NCBI GenBank assembly: GCA_036674765.1 | Contig: JARVKI010000017.1 | Location: 487,842 to 551,841, forward strand | Length of the DNA stretch: 64,000 nucleotides | Direction of reading: 5' to 3' | DNA from: Seiridium cupressi | Taxonomy: Eukaryota; Ascomycota; Sordariomycetes; Amphisphaeriales; Sporocadaceae | In this document: piece after piece, positions 10,970 to 23,240 of the stretch | Layout: every line of letters begins with the position of its first letter | How positions within the stretch are numbered: position 1 is the stretch's first letter | Position numbers and translations under genes: made by a program | The notes under the pieces: model-generated | The model's database searches: none | What the model saw: the letters and a program-made list of their open reading frames with translations, nothing else | Told to the model about the DNA's origin: nothing

Positions 10970-13915
10970 ATGCATCAAACACCCCGCCCGGGGCCTCGCT
11001 CCTCGTCCCCCGCTTCCTCGCCCGCTACAAACCCTATGAGAACAAACAACCCGAGGGAAAATGCTCGGCCCGGTGGTCACTCGAGGACGGGGTCTGAAGC
11101 AACCGTCCAGGAGCCTTCGAGTGCGGCCAGGGCTAGGGAAGAAGGCGCCGATTCGGGCCCAAGCAGAGAATCGGTCAAGAAGCTAGATCAGATTGTACAA
11201 GTAAGAGTCATGCACTCGCCAACGGCTCCTATCGCATCATACTGATCACTGTTCGCTCTATAGAACATATTCGCAAAAACCGGTACCTTGATCTTGCAAG
11301 AACGCATGCAAGTGACGCCCATGTTGGTTGCTGGCACTCGAGAGAAGAAGGTCAGCAAGTGGGTAAGTGCGACAGGCCATATATTCCATCCAACCATCAC
11401 CGCGAACCGCGATTGACTGTATTCTGCGTAGTTCCAACTCGACACAGACGAGATTGAGGATTTTCGGGAAGAATTCCGCACATGGAAACACACCGGGGGC
11501 TTCGAGAACCGCCCCCCTCCGATTATCATCGAAACTTACCTCGACACGTCCCGGTTAAAAGGAGGCCAGAGTTTGATAATATTAGACGAAAATGGCAAGA
11601 GATGGGATGTTGTCGAGGCAATGAATTCGTCAGATCTGTCGAGCGACAGTGGCAGCTCTGGTGGTCGTTCCAAAAAGGCAAATAACCATTTGATACTGGA
11701 GAGATGGCGAGTGGAACTAAAAGGCTCCAGTCCTGATGATCCAGAAGAGTTCGGTCCTCTGCTGCCGACCGTATATAAAAAGGCCATCATATTCATCCGG
11801 TCCATATACACCACGACAGGCATTCTGCCGACTTGGAAACTAGCTAGGAACTCAAAGTCCAAAAGCTCACATCCTGCCCTACAGATAAAGTGCCGAGTCA
11901 TATCGTCAGAGAGTCGGTCATCGGGCTTCGACGCCCTGCGAAGCCCTTTATACGAGGGCAGAGGAGACGTTTCAACCGACTATATGTTCGGTCTCCTCGA
12001 AGTCCCGGTTGGCCGATTCTACGCTTCCGTCTCATACCGGAACAACTGCAACTTCCAAGTTGTCGAGACGGAATCACTCCTGAGCTCGAGGATAGGATTG
12101 GCAATATCAGATGATCTTTTCAAGCCGTCGTTACCACACCGCGGGGACGGACGCCGCGACACGGCCGCAGACATCGGATCATTACCATACCACCGACACG
12201 AAAGGGACATCACCGAGAACCAGCAAAGATACGGAAGCTTATCGACATTCCATGGTGAAGGTCCTCACGGAACGAGTCCAATATCAGCGCTCAGAGCTAT
12301 CAAATCTCCCGGTTCTGACACGACATCTCCAACTGGATCACAACCTGCAAGTGTTGAGGCACCGCCGCATTCGCTCCCAATTACGGCCCCCGCAAGACCT
12401 TCTCTCAGACCTGATGGACATGGCAGGCGGCCTTCGGTTTCATTCCAGCCCTTCAAACAAGGCTCGTTATCTGGATCTCCCGTGCCGCGAATGCAAGACA
12501 TGGAAGGTCCAGCCTCGCCGCATTCATTAACACGTGGGCCAGGGTTGAGTACACTCACCCATGCCAGGAACAGGTCCTCTCTAACAGCCGGCATGCCGGC
12601 TTCTCTAAGAGGCGGGCCCCCGCCCGCAGCGGCGGCGGCGGCAGCAGATATTCCCCTCGTGGGCTCGCCTAAACCTGGATCGGCGAACCGGTTCAGCAGT
12701 AGTTTCACCCATCGGCGCAGCAGGGCATCATTCGGAGGAGCTAGTCGGACCGGAGATGACGATCAAAATAGCAGTGGAAAGCAGAGCCTGGCTTCATCAC
12801 TTGCACAACCGGGCTCGGGCTTACTGAATGAAGCTGGTGGCGGCGGCAGCTCAGGTTCCTTCCAGACGGACGACGATAATATCCAAGAGTTCCTGAAAGC
12901 CCTCGAAAGCAAGAGGACTCTGCAGAGTTTTGAGCCATCTAAAAAGGGCGAGGCAACCCGGAGGACGAATGCTCAGCTGTCTAAGTTCCATCTCATGCGC
13001 GAATCTAACAACGCCCTGACAGATTCGCTCAACTCTTCTATGCAACTACAAAGGTCATCAAGTTCTTCCAGTCGGCAGCTGGCAAACGTACCAGGCATGT
13101 CGACTTCGTCGTCCCCCGGGAAACCTTTATCACCTCACACGCCACACACCCCCGCAATACCATCTCGTTTGAGCGAGAACTCAAGTGTTGACTATGCTGC
13201 ACCTTCTCAATCTACAGCGCGAATGCGCACAGCGCGTGTGGCCGAATTACCGACCAGCGTTCCTCCTACTTTAGAGGGCACCACTGCTATCGACATCCCT
13301 CTCTCCCCAAGACCGTACCCCCATATGAGGCGATCGAGTTCAGCAGCTCAACCCCGGGTTCTGGCAGATGATGATGATGCTCATCGAAGCCTAAGTCTCG
13401 GTGCGGATGACCGTGAGCCGCCTAGTCTTAGTGCTTTGCTCGGCCGCCACGAAGCGCTCGCAGATGCTGATGGAGCAGCCGAGTCGCCTGTTCTGCAGCC
13501 CCCTGCCGACCTCCGCGCTACCGAATCTTCTGAAATGCTGAGACAAGGATCTTCGTCTGCTGAGAGGGAAACCAGGCCTCCCGGTGGTCTTTATGCTGGG
13601 CTATCAAGCTCGCCTTATCGACGCTACGGGATCGGAAGCGGCCGAGGATCAAGCACACCGCAATCTGCCAATAGCAGTTTGACCGGTCCAAGCACCAGGT
13701 ACGGACGAGGTTACCCCCGAGGAGGAGCCACCGGCCTAGGAGTCACCGGAGGACCGTCCGAGGATACGGAAGAAGAGCTCCTCTTCGACATGTCCGAACT
13801 TGGACATGCCTTGAACCGCCGGAGCATCGAAGAAGGACGAGGAGGAGGTAGTGTCGGCTCTGTGCCTGACCGCGGAGGCTTTGATTCATCTCGTGGTGGG
13901 AGCCGCCGTTGGTGA
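10970..13915 (+). CDS. ATG13: Autophagy-related protein 13
   Basis: Regulatory subunit of the Atg1 kinase complex that starts autophagosome formation and the Cvt pathway. Exons 10970-11200, 11264-11362 and 11432-13915 join in phase to 937 residues, typical for filamentous fungi. The N-terminal HORMA domain (about residues 70-300) begins with KLDQIVQNIFAKTG. It continues through W-FQLDTDEIEDFREEF, PPPIIIETYLD, WRVEL and FIRSIYTTTGILPTWKL, and ends near SYRNNCNF. The rest is a long, disordered Ser/Pro/Gly-rich tail, the region that in known Atg13 is heavily phosphorylated and binds Atg1 and Atg17. FDMSELG near the C terminus resembles the conserved end of fungal Atg13. The start is the first ATG before a conserved-looking Pro/Ser/Asn-rich leader. 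HSE1 lies downstream on the same strand, with separate transcription expected. Confidence 0.95.
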
Positions 13916-15153
13916 AAGTCACTAACGGATCACCAGATGAAGTGAATATCGCCGCGGGCGAATGTTGTCTCTTTCACATAGAATGTCGTTTTATTTGATC
14001 ATTGCATAGGCAGGGGGCTTTGGGATATGGGTTTTGCTCTTCACCAGGAGCAGCTAGGGTTGCGGTCACCAGCAAAAGGACTTGTGACGCAGACCAGAAG
14101 GCAAGCTCGTCCGCAGCTGACTGGCAGTACGGAGTGCTATGTTTTCGCTGGTCAAGGTCGCTCAGCCAAGGCCTTGTTATCACGGTGATCATTATGATTG
14201 TGCTCGAGCGATTCACTGGCGTTCTATCAGAATTCTCTTTCTCGGCCGAGCGATGGGCTTGCTACGACCAGTCTGAATCTTCCTACCAAGGACCAAGTTG
14301 TGCTCAGATGATGGTGTTACTGATCAAACATCATGGACACCTCTTACTAAATAGACCAAGTATAAAGGCTCATGAGAGGATGAGAATATATTTGCCATGT
14401 TGATGAATAAAGTGATAGCGGACTAGAAACCAATGACCCACTGTAATCGGGGTCTTGCTTGAACGCCGGTTGACGTATTTGCTATAAAATGCCGATGGGA
14501 ACGAGGCTTGCTATGGCCACTCGGCTGAGTTTGTGTAGCGATGCACGCGGATTGTGGCGCAATGGCTCCGTTCGTCGCATTGCGCGTTCGCCGGCTAAGC
14601 TGCTCCTAAATTAAGCCTGCCTCTTTTCGCCCAATGTCCAGCTTGTACGGATCAGGGGAAGTAGATAGATAGCCTTGTCTATTTCTGTACTGCACCAGGC
14701 ACTCCTGGATGGGACTTGAAGTACTGGGATATCAAGGAAATCCAATGTACATTAAGACGAGTTGAGAATATTCAACTATACTCGTTGCTTTGCCTTTTCG
14801 TAAAAACAAATGCTTGGTGCTGGAAGTGCTCGTGAGGCTGGGCGTTGGTCACTCACTAGTCCAGTGTCTTGTGAGTGGGGCGACCCCGAGCTTTAGTGGG
14901 CTCGAGGCTCAAGCTTCAAGGTACATTTACCTTGCAGTCAGGGAATCAAGCCCGCTGTCCCGCCAGGCTACAGCTAAATCCATCTCACATTAAATCAACC
15001 CCATCATCACAACCAGCTGAGCGCCCCCATCTCCCCTCGACAATCAACGTACAAGGACGAGGAGAGTCGAGCAGGCACCCACCGACAAACCATCGCAGAA
15101 GGAGAAGAAGAAACATATCCCTGATTTATTGAGCTCGGTCTACGCTGCCCAGC
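13916..15153. other. Intergenic ATG13 / HSE1
   Basis: About 1.2 kb containing the ATG13 3' region and the HSE1 promoter and leader. The stretch at about 14990-15120 is pyrimidine/CA- and then purine-rich, as in many fungal 5' untranslated regions. No gene recognised. Confidence 0.55.
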
Positions 15154-17580
15154 ATGTTTCGAGCAGCAGCTCCCGGGCCGTACGACGAGGCCATCGGTAC
15201 GTCATCTTAAACAGGAACACATTGCACAAATCCCAGCGCCATGCCATGAACGCACCGCACACAGGGCATACACTGACATACTATCACTTGTGCAGCCAAG
15301 GCGACAAACGAGAATCTCACGTCCGAGGACTGGGGCGCCATCATCGAGGTATGCGACAAAGTGACCGGTGACCCCAATGGCCCATCGCAAGCGGTGCAGG
15401 CCACCATCAAGCGCCTCGCCCACCGCAATGCCAACGTGCAGCTTTACACTCTCGAGCTGGCAAACGCCCTATCCCAAAACTGCGGAAAGCCCATGCACCG
15501 CGAGCTGGCGTCCCGGGCTTTTACAGACGCCCTGCTCAAACTGGCCAATGATCGCAACACACACCAGCAGGTCAAGGCCAAGATCCTGGAGCGCATGAAG
15601 GACTGGAGTGACATGTTCAGCAAAGATGCGGACCTGGGCATCATGTACGATGCCTATTTCAGACTGAAGCAGAACAATCCAACGCTGCAAGCGCCAAGTG
15701 CGCCACAAAAGAACAGGCTTACGGATGTCGACCGGCAGAAGGAGGAGGATGAGCTACAGATGGCATTGCAACTGAGCTTGCAGGAGGAAGAGCGCAAGAA
15801 GAGCGCTGCCGAGAGCAGTTCAGCTGCTACAGGGCCTAGTGCGAGCGCTGGAGGCAGCGGAGGAGCTGCTCAGGGCGGACAGGCCGCACCTGTTCCGTCG
15901 CACCCAACGGGAACAACGGCGGCCACAGTCTCGCGGGTTCGCGCTCTCTACGACTTCGTGCCGAGCGAACCTGGCGAGTTGGAATTTAAGAAGGGCGATG
16001 TCATTGCAGTGCTGGAGTCCGTATTCAAGGACTGGTGGCGGGGCAGTCTTAAGGGCAGTACGGGTATTTTCCCACTGAACTATGTCGAGAAATTGACAGA
16101 TCCTACTCCCGACGAACTGCACCGGGAGGCTCAGATGGAGGCCGAGGTCTTCGCGGAGATCAAAAACGTCGAGAAGTTGCTTACCCTGTTGAGCACCAGT
16201 AATACTGCGCCAAGGGAGGAGGACAACGAGGAGATCTCCAAACTCTACCATCAGACACTGGCTATCCGACCAAAACTGATCAAGCTGATTGAAAAGTACT
16301 CGCAAAAGAAGGACGATTTCACGCAGTTGAACGAGAAATTCATCAAGGCAAGAAGGGATTATGAGGCTTTACTGGAGTCTTCAATGTCACACCCACCTGG
16401 CCCAAGCTATCATCATCAGTATGCTCATCGGCCAGCCATACCTGGTCAGGGAGGATACCCTGGTCTCCCTGGTGCTGCTCCGGGTTATGCACCGCAGGGA
16501 CCGCCGCAGCATCTGCAACAAGACCCTCAACGCTACTACACTCCTGGCCCTCAGGGGCCACCTCCTCAGCAAGGTATGGAATAGTGGATGAGTCTTGTCG
16601 GATTCGACTGACATGTTGTAGAGCAGCCTCCTTACCAGGCTACATCACCACCTCCCAACTTCCAACGGCCGACTCCAGGTCCGGCACCTTTTTATCTACA
16701 AGGTGCTGAGGTGCCTGCCCAAGCTGGCCCGCCTCCGCACCAGCAGCAGTACTCTCAGAATGGCCCCCCATCGGGTCAACAACAATACCCTCAACCTGGT
16801 CCTACGCCGAGCCAGTCACAATACCCTCAAAACGGCCCCACTCCAGCTCAGCAGCAATATCCCCCAAGGGAACAACCCTCGCGCTTGTCTTCAGCCGCCG
16901 CAGGCAAACAACCTGCTCCTATTCACACTTCTTCTCCACCACCGCCGCAATCCTATCAAGCATATTCACAGCCGCAGCCGCAGCCGCAAACAGGGCCTCG
17001 ACCCCAGAGCACGTATGGGAATCCGCAGGAGCTGGCAACGTCGGCCTATGACTCCCCTGTTGCTAGTCATCAGCCCGGTCCCGACCCGTACTCGGCTTCT
17101 GTTTACTCTACAGAAGACCCCTATGCTACTAGCCCGACAGCACCCTCTGCACCTCCGCCATCAGCACCAGCCGGCCCGCCACAAGGGGTGCCCACTCCGT
17201 TGGCTTTTGCTGGTGGCGGTGGTCCTTCAGCGCCTCCAGCCCCTTCGCAGCCACAGTATACAGCTTATAACCCTCTTCAACAACAGCAACATCAACCGCC
17301 CTCATATGGCGCCCCTTCTGTACCCACTAATGCACCACCCCCCGTGCCTACAGCATCTGCGCCTCCTGTGCCGTCGCCCGATGCTGAGGTCAGCGATGTG
17401 TACTCGCCGCCGCCACTGCAGCCGAGCGGGCCCGCGTACGATGCTAGGAACCATCTACCAAGCCAAATCGGAACACCTTCGCAACATCAATATAAAGCGT
17501 ATGCGCCGCCTACGGCACCGGGTGGAAACAATGAGCCCAGTGCCCCGCAGGATTTCTATAGGCAGGGTGCTGCTTATTAA
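15154..17580 (+). CDS. HSE1: ESCRT-0 subunit Hse1
   Basis: With Vps27, Hse1 forms ESCRT-0, which captures ubiquitinated membrane proteins on endosomes for multivesicular body sorting. Exons are 15154-15196, 15296-16573 and 16622-17580, for 759 residues. The VHS domain covers about residues 10-147. A ubiquitin-interacting motif with the EEDELQMALQLSLQEEE core lies at about 164-180. An SH3 domain with ALYDF, WWRG and GIFPLNYVE covers about 228-282. A helical GAT-like/coiled region follows to about 375. The C-terminal half is a Pro/Gln/Tyr-rich low-complexity tail. The first exon encodes only 14 residues; it supplies the start and completes the family N terminus (FRAAAPGPYDEAIAKATNE), followed by LTSEDWG. 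The Gln-rich tail is long but in range for filamentous fungi. Confidence 0.95.
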
Positions 17581-18633
17581 ATATGATTGGGAGGGCATGA
17601 GCAGTGTTACGAGGAGAACAAGAGCACCTGTGGGGGGGTTCTTTGTGATGGATGCGAGAAAACGGGGAATGTTTCTCGAGAAGAAGCATCCATGTCATAA
17701 CGCAAGTGCATGGCGACATATTCGGCATCTCTGTAATTTGTCATCCTAGGCTAGTCTTGGTCGGCTCTCGTTTAGTTTGCGGTTGTCTCATTAGGCATGC
17801 ATCCGGTTGGGCAAACCAGCGGATACAGCTAGCTTTAGTGATAGATAATTTTATCTGTATCATACCGGTATTATATGACCCGTGTTCGTTCATTATAATG
17901 CTATGGATGATGATGAGGTTAACACTTCTTCCATGCCACAGCATCAGTATAGTGGATCGGAACATTTCCCTGAGAGAAAAGCTAGGCTGATCATGAATCT
18001 TCCGCTGTCAGCATCTACATATCTTTTGCCTCGTTTGAGCAGGACGGCGTGGCTTGATCAGCCAATGTTGGTCCTACGTAAAGAAGAGTTTATAATTGAG
18101 AAACAGTCTGTGAAATTCATGCTGTGCAAGTAAGCTACACTATATGAATGGGTCCACGGGAAATCTTATGAATAGCTTCCCCACCAGCACCCCTCAATTC
18201 ATCACGCTCAGAACAAGAACTTGGGTTTTCCTTATGCCGATTTAGCGACCCATCTCTATGACAATGCCACTTCTCCTTTAGGATATTTTGTTGCAGGGCA
18301 GTCAATTCGTCCCCCTCGAGGGTAATGGCAAAGTTCTTTATGGCCAAGCCGCAAGTTTTGTGGCACCGCCATGAATAGTGGCACTTGGGATAGAAAATCG
18401 AGGCCGGTTTACACACCACTGGCCAGTCCAACGCAAATCCGGGAAGTACCCTCTAAATAAAGACAGTCCTCCACGCAAGCCACCAAATGTCGGGATCGTT
18501 GGTTTTGAATCTCGTGGCGTCTGCGCTCTCGTCTTCTCATCCTGGCACTGACCTAGAAGCGGGGCCCAGACAACCCAGTTAATTCGTCCATCTGAGATAG
18601 GAGTTCTTGGTTTCTCTGCAACATTATATCGTT
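17581..18633. other. Convergent 3' intergenic region
   Basis: About 1 kb between the 3' ends of HSE1 (+) and the RBR ligase gene (-). It must hold both 3' untranslated regions. No gene or repeat recognised. Confidence 0.55.
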
Positions 18634-20031
18634 TCACGTAACAAAGGACGTGTGATTCCAGTATAGAAGCGGTTCGTTGTCGACTTCTCCGTTAACCACA
18701 GAGGCAGGGGGCAGGCGTGTAAGTGGCTGTTCTGGAGAAGCATGTCCGACTGGGGCGGTGGTGTTTTGTGCCTGATTGATTGCCGCGTGCCTCTCTCGTG
18801 CCATTCGTCTCTGTCTGGCCCAGTCCATCTGTTCCACCATCTGCTCTGCGGGAAGCTGGGGTACATAGTACATTGCTCCGTGCCCCGTGAGCCTTCGGAT
18901 TTCAGAAAGCCTCGCAGCGACATCCCTCCTCACTGCGTCGTATGTCGCTTGCCAATAGTCTGCCTCACTTGCTAAATCACGATCATGCGCCTGCCCAGGC
19001 TGAGGGTCAGGGAAGTTGAGCACGTTGGGGTTGTCTTGCAGACCTGGGAAAGGAGGGTCGTCTAGACATGAGCAAGTATCCCATGCCGAACCGCAGGTGT
19101 AGCAGAAGTCGGAACCACACCAGCAACTCATATGGGAGCAGCCACTTGTGCGCTGCACCATGCTCTGACAGGCGTTGCAGCGCTGCCACCCCTCAGTCTT
19201 GCCCAAGGCCAGCAGTTGTGCTGTTCCCGCGTCCTCGGCACACGGCCCCGCGTGGCCCTTGCCCTTGCAGTCAGCGCAGGTCGTTTGCTCGCAGTAAGGG
19301 CATCTGGCGTTTCCCGCAGCAATGTGACGAGGGGAGATGAATCGTCCACAGTCGGCGTTACTGCAGTAGGTCTTATTCGGGGTCCCGTCCTCCAGCAGTC
19401 GGGTGTAGTACTTAATGCGAGTTTCCGGAGACCTTAGCGTGCTCGATATGATGAATGATGGGATTTCTTGATTGCAGCACCTGGGTGGAAATTGCGCTCC
19501 GCTGCCGAGAGAGGTCTTGACGTATCCCTCGAGGCACTGCTCGCAGTAAAGGTGACCGCAAGACAAATGTGCGGCAGGCCCCATGATGGAACAGCTACAG
19601 ACCTCGCATTCCGCCGTCGCTTGGTTGTTGTCTGTTGCCCGTGTGAGACTCGCATGTCCAGCTTCATTGCTCGTGTTCAGAACCCCGAGTGTCTGTGGTT
19701 GCCGTGCTAGCCGGTGCTGTGCTAGCCGCAATCTAGTGTCGAGGAGAGAGTATTCCCTTGTTGCCAGATACGCGGATGCCGAGTCAAGGCGACCGTGTCT
19801 CTGTGTCGTGTTGGGATGTTGGCCATCGAGAGCACGTGGCAGGTTTGGTCGAGGTGCAACCACCGGATACGTCTGCTGTACTGGTGGCACCAGAGATTGC
19901 GGAGATGGATGCTCTGATCCAGAGGGTGGCCCTGCCAAACGGCTAATCATAGGCTGAGGCTCAATGTTCTCCATGATGGGGAAGCTGGTTCTCATCATGG
20001 TGTTAGATGAGGACTGAGCGAACTTGGTCAA
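18634..20031 (-). CDS. RING-between-RING (RBR) E3 ubiquitin ligase
   Basis: Single-exon gene, 465 residues. Cys/His spacing shows the three-part RBR module. RING1 starts at CEVCSCSI with SCGHLYCEQC (about residues 140-190). An IBR zinc-binding region runs from TRIKYYTRLLEDG through YCSNADCGRFI to CPYCEQTTCADC (about 205-270). RING2/Rcat carries WQRCNACQSMVQRTSGCSHMSCWCGSDFC in its core (about 290-325). In RBR ligases the Cys in the SGCSHM position of RING2 accepts ubiquitin as a thioester, and it is present here. A disordered Pro-rich N terminus and a helical C-terminal region flank the module. The family is firm. The substrate is unknown, and it is not obviously parkin or Ariadne, since no UBL or Ariadne domain is seen. 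The gene for an F-box protein lies upstream on the same strand. Confidence 0.88.
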   Translation of the reverse strand: MTKFAQSSSNTMMRTSFPIMENIEPQPMISRLAGPPSGSEHPSPQSLVPPVQQTYPVVAPRPNLPRALDGQHPNTTQRHGRLDSASAYLATREYSLLDTRLRLAQHRLARQPQTLGVLNTSNEAGHASLTRATDNNQATAECEVCSCSIMGPAAHLSCGHLYCEQCLEGYVKTSLGSGAQFPPRCCNQEIPSFIISSTLRSPETRIKYYTRLLEDGTPNKTYCSNADCGRFISPRHIAAGNARCPYCEQTTCADCKGKGHAGPCAEDAGTAQLLALGKTEGWQRCNACQSMVQRTSGCSHMSCWCGSDFCYTCGSAWDTCSCLDDPPFPGLQDNPNVLNFPDPQPGQAHDRDLASEADYWQATYDAVRRDVAARLSEIRRLTGHGAMYYVPQLPAEQMVEQMDWARQRRMARERHAAINQAQNTTAPVGHASPEQPLTRLPPASVVNGEVDNEPLLYWNHTSFVT

Positions 20032-20889
20032 AATGAATGTCTACGGATTGGTGGTGTCCAGACGGAGATCTTGTAGGAATATGTTTGTGAGACGAAGATT
20101 CTGCGCAACTATGCCGGAGTGACGGTTTTTGTAGTAGTGAACGGAGAAAGGGTGCGCGAACTTGCGCGACTGCAGGTTGGCCTGAGAGTGGAAAACTCGA
20201 TGCGAGCCACCGGTCCTTGTGTTTGGGTGAGAATTATCATGTGACCCAGCAACTTGCTCCATGGAAAGTGCTAATTAGAGTTTCTCAAGTTGCGTATAAG
20301 CATGGTCGATTATGAACCTGTACTGTAGTGCAGTAAGGTGGCCCCGATCAAGGTGAATGATAAAGGTAAAAAGATTTGCCCTACTCCCACTCATCTTGCA
20401 CGTTTTTAGATTGGTGAATTTATAAAAGTTCTACATAACAAAACGACCAGAACATCATCACTCTCTATGCGTCTACTTTGACAAGAGCTCCGCCAAATTC
20501 TTGCAGGGAATATTTGCACATCTCTCAAGCTTCATATCAGCTTTATTGGGAGGTTTCGTCCCCACAAGTGCCACGATACAAATCTATCAATATCAATAGA
20601 ATAAATTTATGCTTTGGAATCCGGGGCCTCCTGGAGAAAAATGCTAAAATAATGTACGATACTATAACTTAGTAAAGCCACCTCAAATGAGAGTCGACGA
20701 CTTAGATCTCAGTTATACGTCGGAAGAAAGATGTATTGGCTCAAAATGCGGCGACATAAGTCACATACATATGATTGATATTAGAGCGAGCACTCAACCA
20801 TTCTTGACTGCCTCACACTGGCTATGCAACTTAGACATTTAGTTTCGGCCTCATTAACTCGAACTTGTCAAGATTGAGTTTTTAACTAA
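20032..20889. other. Intergenic RBR ligase / F-box gene
   Basis: About 860 bases holding the RBR gene promoter and the F-box gene 3' region. A 73-codon minus-strand frame at 20041-20262 directly precedes the RBR start. It could be an upstream ORF in the leader but has no recognisable features. Confidence 0.5.
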
Positions 20890-22599
20890 CTACATGTTCC
20901 TTCTGACGCTCGCATGTTCTGGTCGGAAAACTTCCCAAATAAATTCAACACCATTCTTCTTGAATATGTTTACCAAGTCGGCAACACTCTCGACATGTGT
21001 GGTTGGTAGACCAGGATGGCCGTCCCGAGTTTCCACGGCTACCCCAAGGTCATGCTCTGGGTTTGACGCTTGAAACACAAGTCTACGCAGCTTCGGTAAT
21101 TTTTCGTGCAGTTTGTTATCTTGCACATCGAATATGAAGCCGGCAAGTGCAGCCCATATCCAGGAGGCGTGAGCCACGTTGTTACATCGCTTGCTGGTCG
21201 TATTTTGATGCACTGTGGATTCCCATGTTTCTCGAAGTGTCAATTCAACCAGACTTTCGGGAAGCAAGCCCATGATCGGAGCGTAGAGTGTCTCGCTAGA
21301 GCCAAAGGGTATCAGCCACCGAAGGTCGATCGACAATCTCTTCAGGCTGGTATAGGATGGCAAGACATTGATTCGTTCCAACTCGGTGTACTCCTCTGGA
21401 CCCAAGAACTTTTTCCGCGTGACGCTGCCCATATTTAATTCATGTAGGCGCGATTTTGCGATTGCCAAGGCTTCATTCATACTCCACTCATACTCATCTG
21501 GAAGAAATGAGTAACTTGAATTCCATTCTTGGTGTCGCGTTGTATAATGGAAGGTTTCCAGACCCGTAGCCGCTTTCAATACGCGTCCCAAGGTCGCCGG
21601 GCAAGTTTTGCTCTCGTACAGACGCATGTCTTTGAGGAGGTGGAATCGATCTAGCCCGGAGTAGGATGAAAAATCCAGAGGGAATTCCCGAGGGAAACAG
21701 GGCCAGTTGCCGTTGTCGGCAAGCAACTCGACACGGCTGGTATGGCAAAACTGCCAATGGGGAACGGCTGCAGGACTGATGACAGTCCCCGACCCCGTGT
21801 CCGGATGCCAAACACTCCTGAAGCTTTCCGCCTTGCACAGCAGCTTGACAGTTTTCACGCTGCTGAACAAGTGTGCCGGTCGGCTCCTGTGTGGGTCTGG
21901 TTTTATACCCATACTCAGACCATGATCGAGAATGCCAAGCTGCTCGTACCCGCCCGTGGACACCAGCAGTAAAAGTAAGCTCTCTAGATGGCTCATAAAG
22001 CAAAGAGCAATCCCAGCGACTATTGACGGGAGGTCGGCTACTATTGACCTCCAGCAGTCGTCGTCACACCAATGATTATTACAAGCATCATCTAGCGCTG
22101 ATTCAATATCCATCGGCAGCAGCTCCACGTCCATGGCCTCCAAAATCTCCGCATCGTTCGGGTCCAGAATCACAGATTGAAAATATGGCAAATTGTAGTT
22201 CCAAACCTTGGAGAACTGCACTCTCGCGGAAGACTGACGCGATATGTCGGCAAAACAAGCGAATTCTCGTATGTGGCTCCTAAGATCTCTGTTGGCCAGC
22301 AACGAGCGGAAAAGATACAAGAACTGCACTGGCTCAGTCAGGGCTATATTGCGATAGAGATAGCTCGTCGCGTTCAAGTGCCGCGATGTGAGACACAAGC
22401 TCCAGAGGGATCTCCGGCGCTGCCTGAAGTCTGTACTCAGTTGTCTTGTGCTGTCAATCGAGAGTGGCTCTGGAACAAGAGCTCGAAGGACCATCTGCAA
22501 AAGTTCGGTCGGCAGGGCGAGAAGTGATGATGCCATGGCGAAGGGATCCCACTCGAGGTTGAGGGGTGGCTCTGACGACGAGGGTTGCTGAAGTGTCAC
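20890..22599 (-). CDS. F-box domain protein
   Basis: Single-exon gene, 569 residues. Residues about 27-70 read as an F-box: LLALPTELLQMVLRALVPE, then SLWSLCLTSRHLNATSYLYRNI, the usual link to an SCF ubiquitin ligase through Skp1. The rest looks like the loosely conserved, leucine-containing C-terminal region of fungal F-box proteins and probably presents a substrate; no strict leucine-rich repeat register could be set. The target is unknown. An alternative start 63 bp downstream (the Met in FAMASSLLALP, residue 22) would keep the F-box intact. A 19-bp palindrome lies 8 bp upstream of the start codon. Confidence 0.75.
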   Translation of the reverse strand: MTLQQPSSSEPPLNLEWDPFAMASSLLALPTELLQMVLRALVPEPLSIDSTRQLSTDFRQRRRSLWSLCLTSRHLNATSYLYRNIALTEPVQFLYLFRSLLANRDLRSHIREFACFADISRQSSARVQFSKVWNYNLPYFQSVILDPNDAEILEAMDVELLPMDIESALDDACNNHWCDDDCWRSIVADLPSIVAGIALCFMSHLESLLLLLVSTGGYEQLGILDHGLSMGIKPDPHRSRPAHLFSSVKTVKLLCKAESFRSVWHPDTGSGTVISPAAVPHWQFCHTSRVELLADNGNWPCFPREFPLDFSSYSGLDRFHLLKDMRLYESKTCPATLGRVLKAATGLETFHYTTRHQEWNSSYSFLPDEYEWSMNEALAIAKSRLHELNMGSVTRKKFLGPEEYTELERINVLPSYTSLKRLSIDLRWLIPFGSSETLYAPIMGLLPESLVELTLRETWESTVHQNTTSKRCNNVAHASWIWAALAGFIFDVQDNKLHEKLPKLRRLVFQASNPEHDLGVAVETRDGHPGLPTTHVESVADLVNIFKKNGVEFIWEVFRPEHASVRRNM

Positions 22600-22607
22600 A
22601 GAGGCGG

Positions 22608-22626
22608 TACCCGGCTCAGCCGGGTA
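22608..22626. repeat. 19-bp palindrome upstream of the F-box gene start
   Basis: TACCCGGCT, one central base, AGCCGGGTA: a perfect 9-bp inverted repeat beginning 8 bp upstream of the F-box ATG. In RNA it could form a strong hairpin in the leader; in DNA it contains CGG/CCG half-sites. Function is unproven. Confidence 0.8.
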
Positions 22627-23240
22627 TGGGTTGCTCGAAGGAGGATAGGCAACGTACGAATGGATCCCTCTATCACCTGACCATAACCTTCTTCTTTTGC
22701 ATCTACAGTGCGCTTATGTGGCTTGGCAGCGCTGTAAGTAGAATGCTGGCGAAATTACGCGTGAATTGGTGGATCCCAGAGCTGGCACACTGCTAGAGTC
22801 ACAATAATTTGAGTGGCAGATCGGTGAATATTTAGGTCCTTGCGCTACCCCCATCAGACAAGAGATTTTTGTAGACGGCATGGCCCCACACATAAAACGA
22901 ATCCCTGTTTATAATCATAGATTCGTCTCCGATGGTTGGCCAGCACGGTCGTGATATTGCTATTCATGATAAGAACTAAATACGCGCGATGTCGCTTCGA
23001 AGAGCTTGTTATTTCCGGGTCAATCCAGCCCCACTTAGATGATTACAGGGGCGTTTTCTTCACAGTGGCGGCCATATTGTGCAATAGCAGGAGAATGTGC
23101 TCAGTATCCGGGGTAGACAACTCTAGCTAAGATTATCAATAGTACTATAGGCCACCGAATCCGAAAGTGCAAGGCCCCAAACTACTCTATTGTCTATTCT
23201 AGGAAGGTTGGCTCATGGATGAAGCTCTGATCCCTAAGCA
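22627..23240. other. Intergenic upstream of the F-box gene
   Basis: Presumed F-box promoter region. No gene recognised. A and T content rises toward 23.2 kb, where the accessory region begins. Confidence 0.5.

Noticed and set aside
16703..17749. 348-codon plus-strand frame
   Set aside because: Out-of-frame shadow of the Gln/Pro-rich HSE1 C terminus.
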